NCBI RefSeq assembly: GCF_020687825.1
Contig: NZ_JAJEWP010000010.1
Span: 1 to 38,448, forward strand
Direction: 5' to 3'
Length of the DNA stretch: 38,448 nt
Source: Fluctibacter halophilus
Lineage (GTDB): Bacteria; Pseudomonadota; Gammaproteobacteria; Enterobacterales; Alteromonadaceae
The notes under the pieces: model-generated
The model's database searches: none
Seen by the model: only the letters and a program-made list of their open reading frames with translations
What the model was told of the DNA's origin: nothing
Program-made: the position numbers and the translations under genes
Part shown: piece after piece, positions 36,185 to 38,448 of the stretch
Layout of the letters: every line of letters starts with the position of its first letter
How positions within the stretch are numbered: the stretch's first letter is position 1

Positions 36185-36961
36185 ATGCTGATTGTTGTAT
36201 CCCCCGCCAAAAACCTCGATTTTGACACTGCGCCAGTAACCCAGACCCACACCCAACCGATGTTGCTGGAGGATACCGAGGCATTGATGGCGGTGTGCCG
36301 CACCCTGTCGCCAGCTGATTTGAGTTCTTTGATGAAGATCAGTGACAAACTGGCGCTGCTAAATGCAGAACGTTTTGCTGACTGGCAACGACCGTTTACG
36401 CCGGATAACGCCAAACAGGCGGTGCTTGCCTTTAACGGTGATGTCTACAGCGGGTTGGATGCAGGCAGCTTCAGTGAAGATGACTTTGCCTTTGCCCAGC
36501 AGCATCTGCGCATCCTGTCGGGCCTGTACGGCGTGTTGCGTCCACTGGACCTGATGCAGGCCTATCGGCTGGAAATGGGGACCAAGCTGGCAAACCCTCG
36601 CGGTAAAGACCTGTACGCTTTCTGGAAAGGGATCATCACCGACAATCTGAATCAGGCGCTTGAAGCGCAGGGGGACAACGTGCTGATCAACCTCGCCTCG
36701 AACGAATACTTTGGTGCGGTACAGCCTAAGGCATTGAACGGCATGGTGGTGACGCCAGTGTTTAAGGATTACAAAAACGGCCAATACAAGATCATCAGCT
36801 TCTTTGCCAAGAAGGCCCGCGGACTGATGGCGCGCTATATCATTGAGCACCGATTGACCGATGTGGCACAACTGAAAGCCTTTGACGTCGACGGTTACCA
36901 GTTTGATGAGCAACAAAGCAGCCCTGATACATTGGTGTTTACCCGTCGCCAGGCAGATTGA
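36185..36961 (+). CDS. yaaA: Peroxide stress protein YaaA
   Basis: A DUF328 protein of 258 residues, the same length as in E. coli. YaaA lowers free intracellular iron during hydrogen peroxide stress and has been shown to bind DNA. Conserved features are the opening '[13 protein letters not shown]', the middle '[25 protein letters not shown]' and '[13 protein letters not shown]', and the basic '[13 protein letters not shown]' near the C-terminus. An intrinsic terminator follows directly, so it is its own unit. Confidence 0.95.
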   Translation: MLIVVSPAKNLDFDTAPVTQTHTQPMLLEDTEALMAVCRTLSPADLSSLMKISDKLALLNAERFADWQRPFTPDNAKQAVLAFNGDVYSGLDAGSFSEDDFAFAQQHLRILSGLYGVLRPLDLMQAYRLEMGTKLANPRGKDLYAFWKGIITDNLNQALEAQGDNVLINLASNEYFGAVQPKALNGMVVTPVFKDYKNGQYKIISFFAKKARGLMARYIIEHRLTDVAQLKAFDVDGYQFDEQQSSPDTLVFTRRQAD

Positions 36962-36981
36962 TCCGTAAGCCTTCGTTCAGT

Positions 36982-37024
36982 ACGCCAATCATAACGTCGA
37001 ATGACGGTGGTTGGCGTTGTTTTT
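36982..37024 (+). terminator. Intrinsic terminator after yaaA
   Basis: ACGCCAATCA (36982-36991) pairs with TGGTTGGCGT (37008-37017) with one G-U pair. An inner CGTC/GACG stem around a GAAT loop extends the hairpin, and TGTTTTT follows. Confidence 0.8.
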
Positions 37025-37076
37025 CCTGACAGATGGGTTAGCATGACAGGCTCCCAACGTGCCAAGAGAGACTGAA

Positions 37077-38321
37077 TTGAACCGCACGATTTCCCTGCTC
37101 GCGGCCATCGGTACCAGCCTGATGTTCGCCGCCCCGGCAGCCGCCGATACGCCACCACCGGCAGACTTTTCCCAGTGTGTTGCCGAACTGCAATCCCGCG
37201 CCCGCCTCGAAGGGGTGTCTGAAAAAACCAACCAGGGGGTGTTAGCCAACGTCCGTCACCTGGACAAGGTGATTGGCTATGACCGCAGTCAGCCGGAATT
37301 TGTACAAACGTTTCCCGACTACCTGAATAAACGGGTCAACCAGTGGCGCATCGACAAAGGTCGTGCGATGGCGGCCAAACACAAGGACTTGCTCAAAGCG
37401 CTGACCCGTACCTACGGGATACCGGGCCATTACCTGTTGGCGTTCTGGGGGTTGGAAACCAATTTCGGCGCTTACAAAGGCAAGATGCCAATCATTGATT
37501 CGCTGGCCACTTTGGCCTGTGACCCCCGTCGCAGCGCGTTTTTTGCCGATGAGTTGATGTTGGCGCTGAAACTGATCGATCGCGAAGATCTGAGCGTTGA
37601 GCGAATGGTGGGGTCCTGGGCTGGTGCCATGGGCCATACCCAGTTCATGCCTTCTGCGTATACCGCCTATGCACGCGACGGAGACGGCGATGGCAAAATC
37701 GATTTATGGAACAGCGAAGTGGATGCACTGACCTCTGCGGCGCATTTTCTGCAGCAACTGGGCTGGAAAGCCGGTTACAAGTGGGGGCGGGAAGTGCGCT
37801 TGCCAGAGGCCTTTGACTATGGCCTGGCCGGCAAGGATAATCCCCGTTCACTGTCTGAATGGGCCGGTATCGGTGTCACCGAAGCTGATGGCAAGCCGCT
37901 GCCCGATGTTGACATTAGCGGGGCACTGCTGGTGCCTGCGGGTCATCAGGGACCGGCGTTCATTGTGTATGACAATTTCGATGTGATCCTGCGTTGGAAC
38001 AATTCTGAATTCTACGCCCTGGCGGTAGGTTATCTGGCTGATCGTATTGTCGGTAAACCGGCCTGGGTCGCGCCATTGCCTGACCTGCCGGTGCTGGACA
38101 TTGCTGCGGTGAAGGATTTGCAGCACGGATTGAATCAGCTGGGTATTGATGTCGGTAAAGCGGACGGTATCCTTGGTCCGGCGACCCGCAAAGGGGTGCG
38201 CCAGTTCCAGGCCCGGCACAACATGATTGCTGACGGGTTCCCGTATCCCGAGGTAATGGAGGCGGTAAAAACCGCGTCACAATCCCCCCAACCGGTGCCG
38301 TCATCGGGTACAGGAAACTAA
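37077..38321 (+). CDS. Lytic murein transglycosylase (MltB-type) with peptidoglycan-binding domain
   Basis: A periplasmic GH103-type lytic transglycosylase that cleaves the glycan strand to 1,6-anhydromuramic products. A signal peptide is seen (ISLLAAIGTSLMFAAPAAA). The catalytic Glu lies in 'LLAFWGLETNFGAYKG', and 'GSWAGAMGHTQFMPSAYTAY' is the typical second motif. The Asp-rich 'RDGDGDGKIDLW' is a calcium-site loop. The C-terminus is a PG_binding_1 domain ('LQHGLNQLGIDVGKADGILG'). It is not a lipoprotein, unlike MltB itself. Two starts compete: a GTG at 37059 with a weak ribosome site, and a TTG at 37077 with AAGAGAG at six bases; the latter gives the cleaner signal peptide and is used here. 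Confidence 0.9.
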   Translation: MNRTISLLAAIGTSLMFAAPAAADTPPPADFSQCVAELQSRARLEGVSEKTNQGVLANVRHLDKVIGYDRSQPEFVQTFPDYLNKRVNQWRIDKGRAMAAKHKDLLKALTRTYGIPGHYLLAFWGLETNFGAYKGKMPIIDSLATLACDPRRSAFFADELMLALKLIDREDLSVERMVGSWAGAMGHTQFMPSAYTAYARDGDGDGKIDLWNSEVDALTSAAHFLQQLGWKAGYKWGREVRLPEAFDYGLAGKDNPRSLSEWAGIGVTEADGKPLPDVDISGALLVPAGHQGPAFIVYDNFDVILRWNNSEFYALAVGYLADRIVGKPAWVAPLPDLPVLDIAAVKDLQHGLNQLGIDVGKADGILGPATRKGVRQFQARHNMIADGFPYPEVMEAVKTASQSPQPVPSSGTGN

Positions 38322-38355
38322 CCTTTAGGTATTAAACCCCATACCCTAGTATCGA

Positions 38356-38379
38356 CCCGGCGATTTTTTAATCGCCGGG
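38356..38379. other. Inverted repeat downstream of the transglycosylase gene
   Basis: CCCGGCGAT (38356-38364), loop TTTTTA, ATCGCCGGG (38371-38379), a perfect 9-bp stem with no T-run after it. It could be a weak or Rho-assisted terminator, or a structure in the leader of a gene starting near the window's end (ATG at 38441). Confidence 0.45.
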
Positions 38380-38448
38380 GATGGTCTTTAATGGTTCTCG
38401 TTGAAACGACTTCCGACTAACTTTAAACGAGATTGATACCATGTTGAA

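Noticed and set aside
38400-38448. Start of a further gene at the ATG at 38441.
   Set aside because: Only eight bases of possible coding sequence are visible; there is too little to call it.

Overview
The window looks like a chromosomal segment of a marine gammaproteobacterium, most likely Alteromonadales (Alteromonadaceae-like). This rests on gene content and order: lpoA-yraN-diaA-dolP opposite rsmI, thrL-thrABC with yaaA and tal nearby, a tal-pgi pair, aceK, a DUF3545 gene, and the carboxynorspermidine polyamine route. I saw no rRNA, tRNA, CRISPR array, prophage or insertion sequence. Nearly all the DNA is densely packed genes.

Layout. 0.2-4.6 kb: a CadC/ToxR-like membrane regulator with TPRs, divergent from a secreted S41 peptidase; a DUF2157-like membrane protein; a group 1 truncated globin. 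4.6-5.16 kb: a non-coding stretch with a 107-bp tandem repeat. 5.2-9.6 kb: cell-envelope and replication genes (dolP, diaA, yraN, lpoA) and divergent rsmI. 9.6-12.0 kb: carboxynorspermidine synthase and decarboxylase, separated by an intrinsic terminator. 12.2-17.9 kb: a NhaR-like LysR regulator divergent from dabB-dabA (inorganic carbon accumulation), followed in the same operon by a two-zinc-ribbon DUF6671 gene. 17.9-26.1 kb: a PLP deaminase/desulfhydrase with a coiled-coil, HD-GYP-like protein that has lost its metal ligands; a DUF4382 lipoprotein; a Tat-exported dienelactone hydrolase; aceK; a CheY-like receiver coupled to an atypical alpha/beta hydrolase; and a small Cys-rich protein. 26.1-31.8 kb: the threonine operon (leader peptide, attenuator, thrA, thrB, thrC) with ung translationally coupled to its end. 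31.8-38.4 kb: DUF3545, a GFA-family protein, tal-pgi, a macro-domain deacetylase, yaaA and a lytic transglycosylase.

Most notable signals. (1) The thr operon promoter contains a perfect MetJ box (AGACGTCT) flanked in register by two 5/8 boxes, and the leader peptide carries a run of three Met codons besides Thr and Ile codons. This suggests that methionine as well as threonine and isoleucine controls thrABC. (2) The dab operon carries a third, zinc-ribbon gene, and a perfect 16-bp dyad sits in the spacer of its predicted promoter. (3) A 107-bp non-coding tandem repeat lies between the globin and dolP. (4) A conserved-looking HD-GYP-type protein appears to be catalytically dead. All calls come from reading the sequence; no database search was possible.
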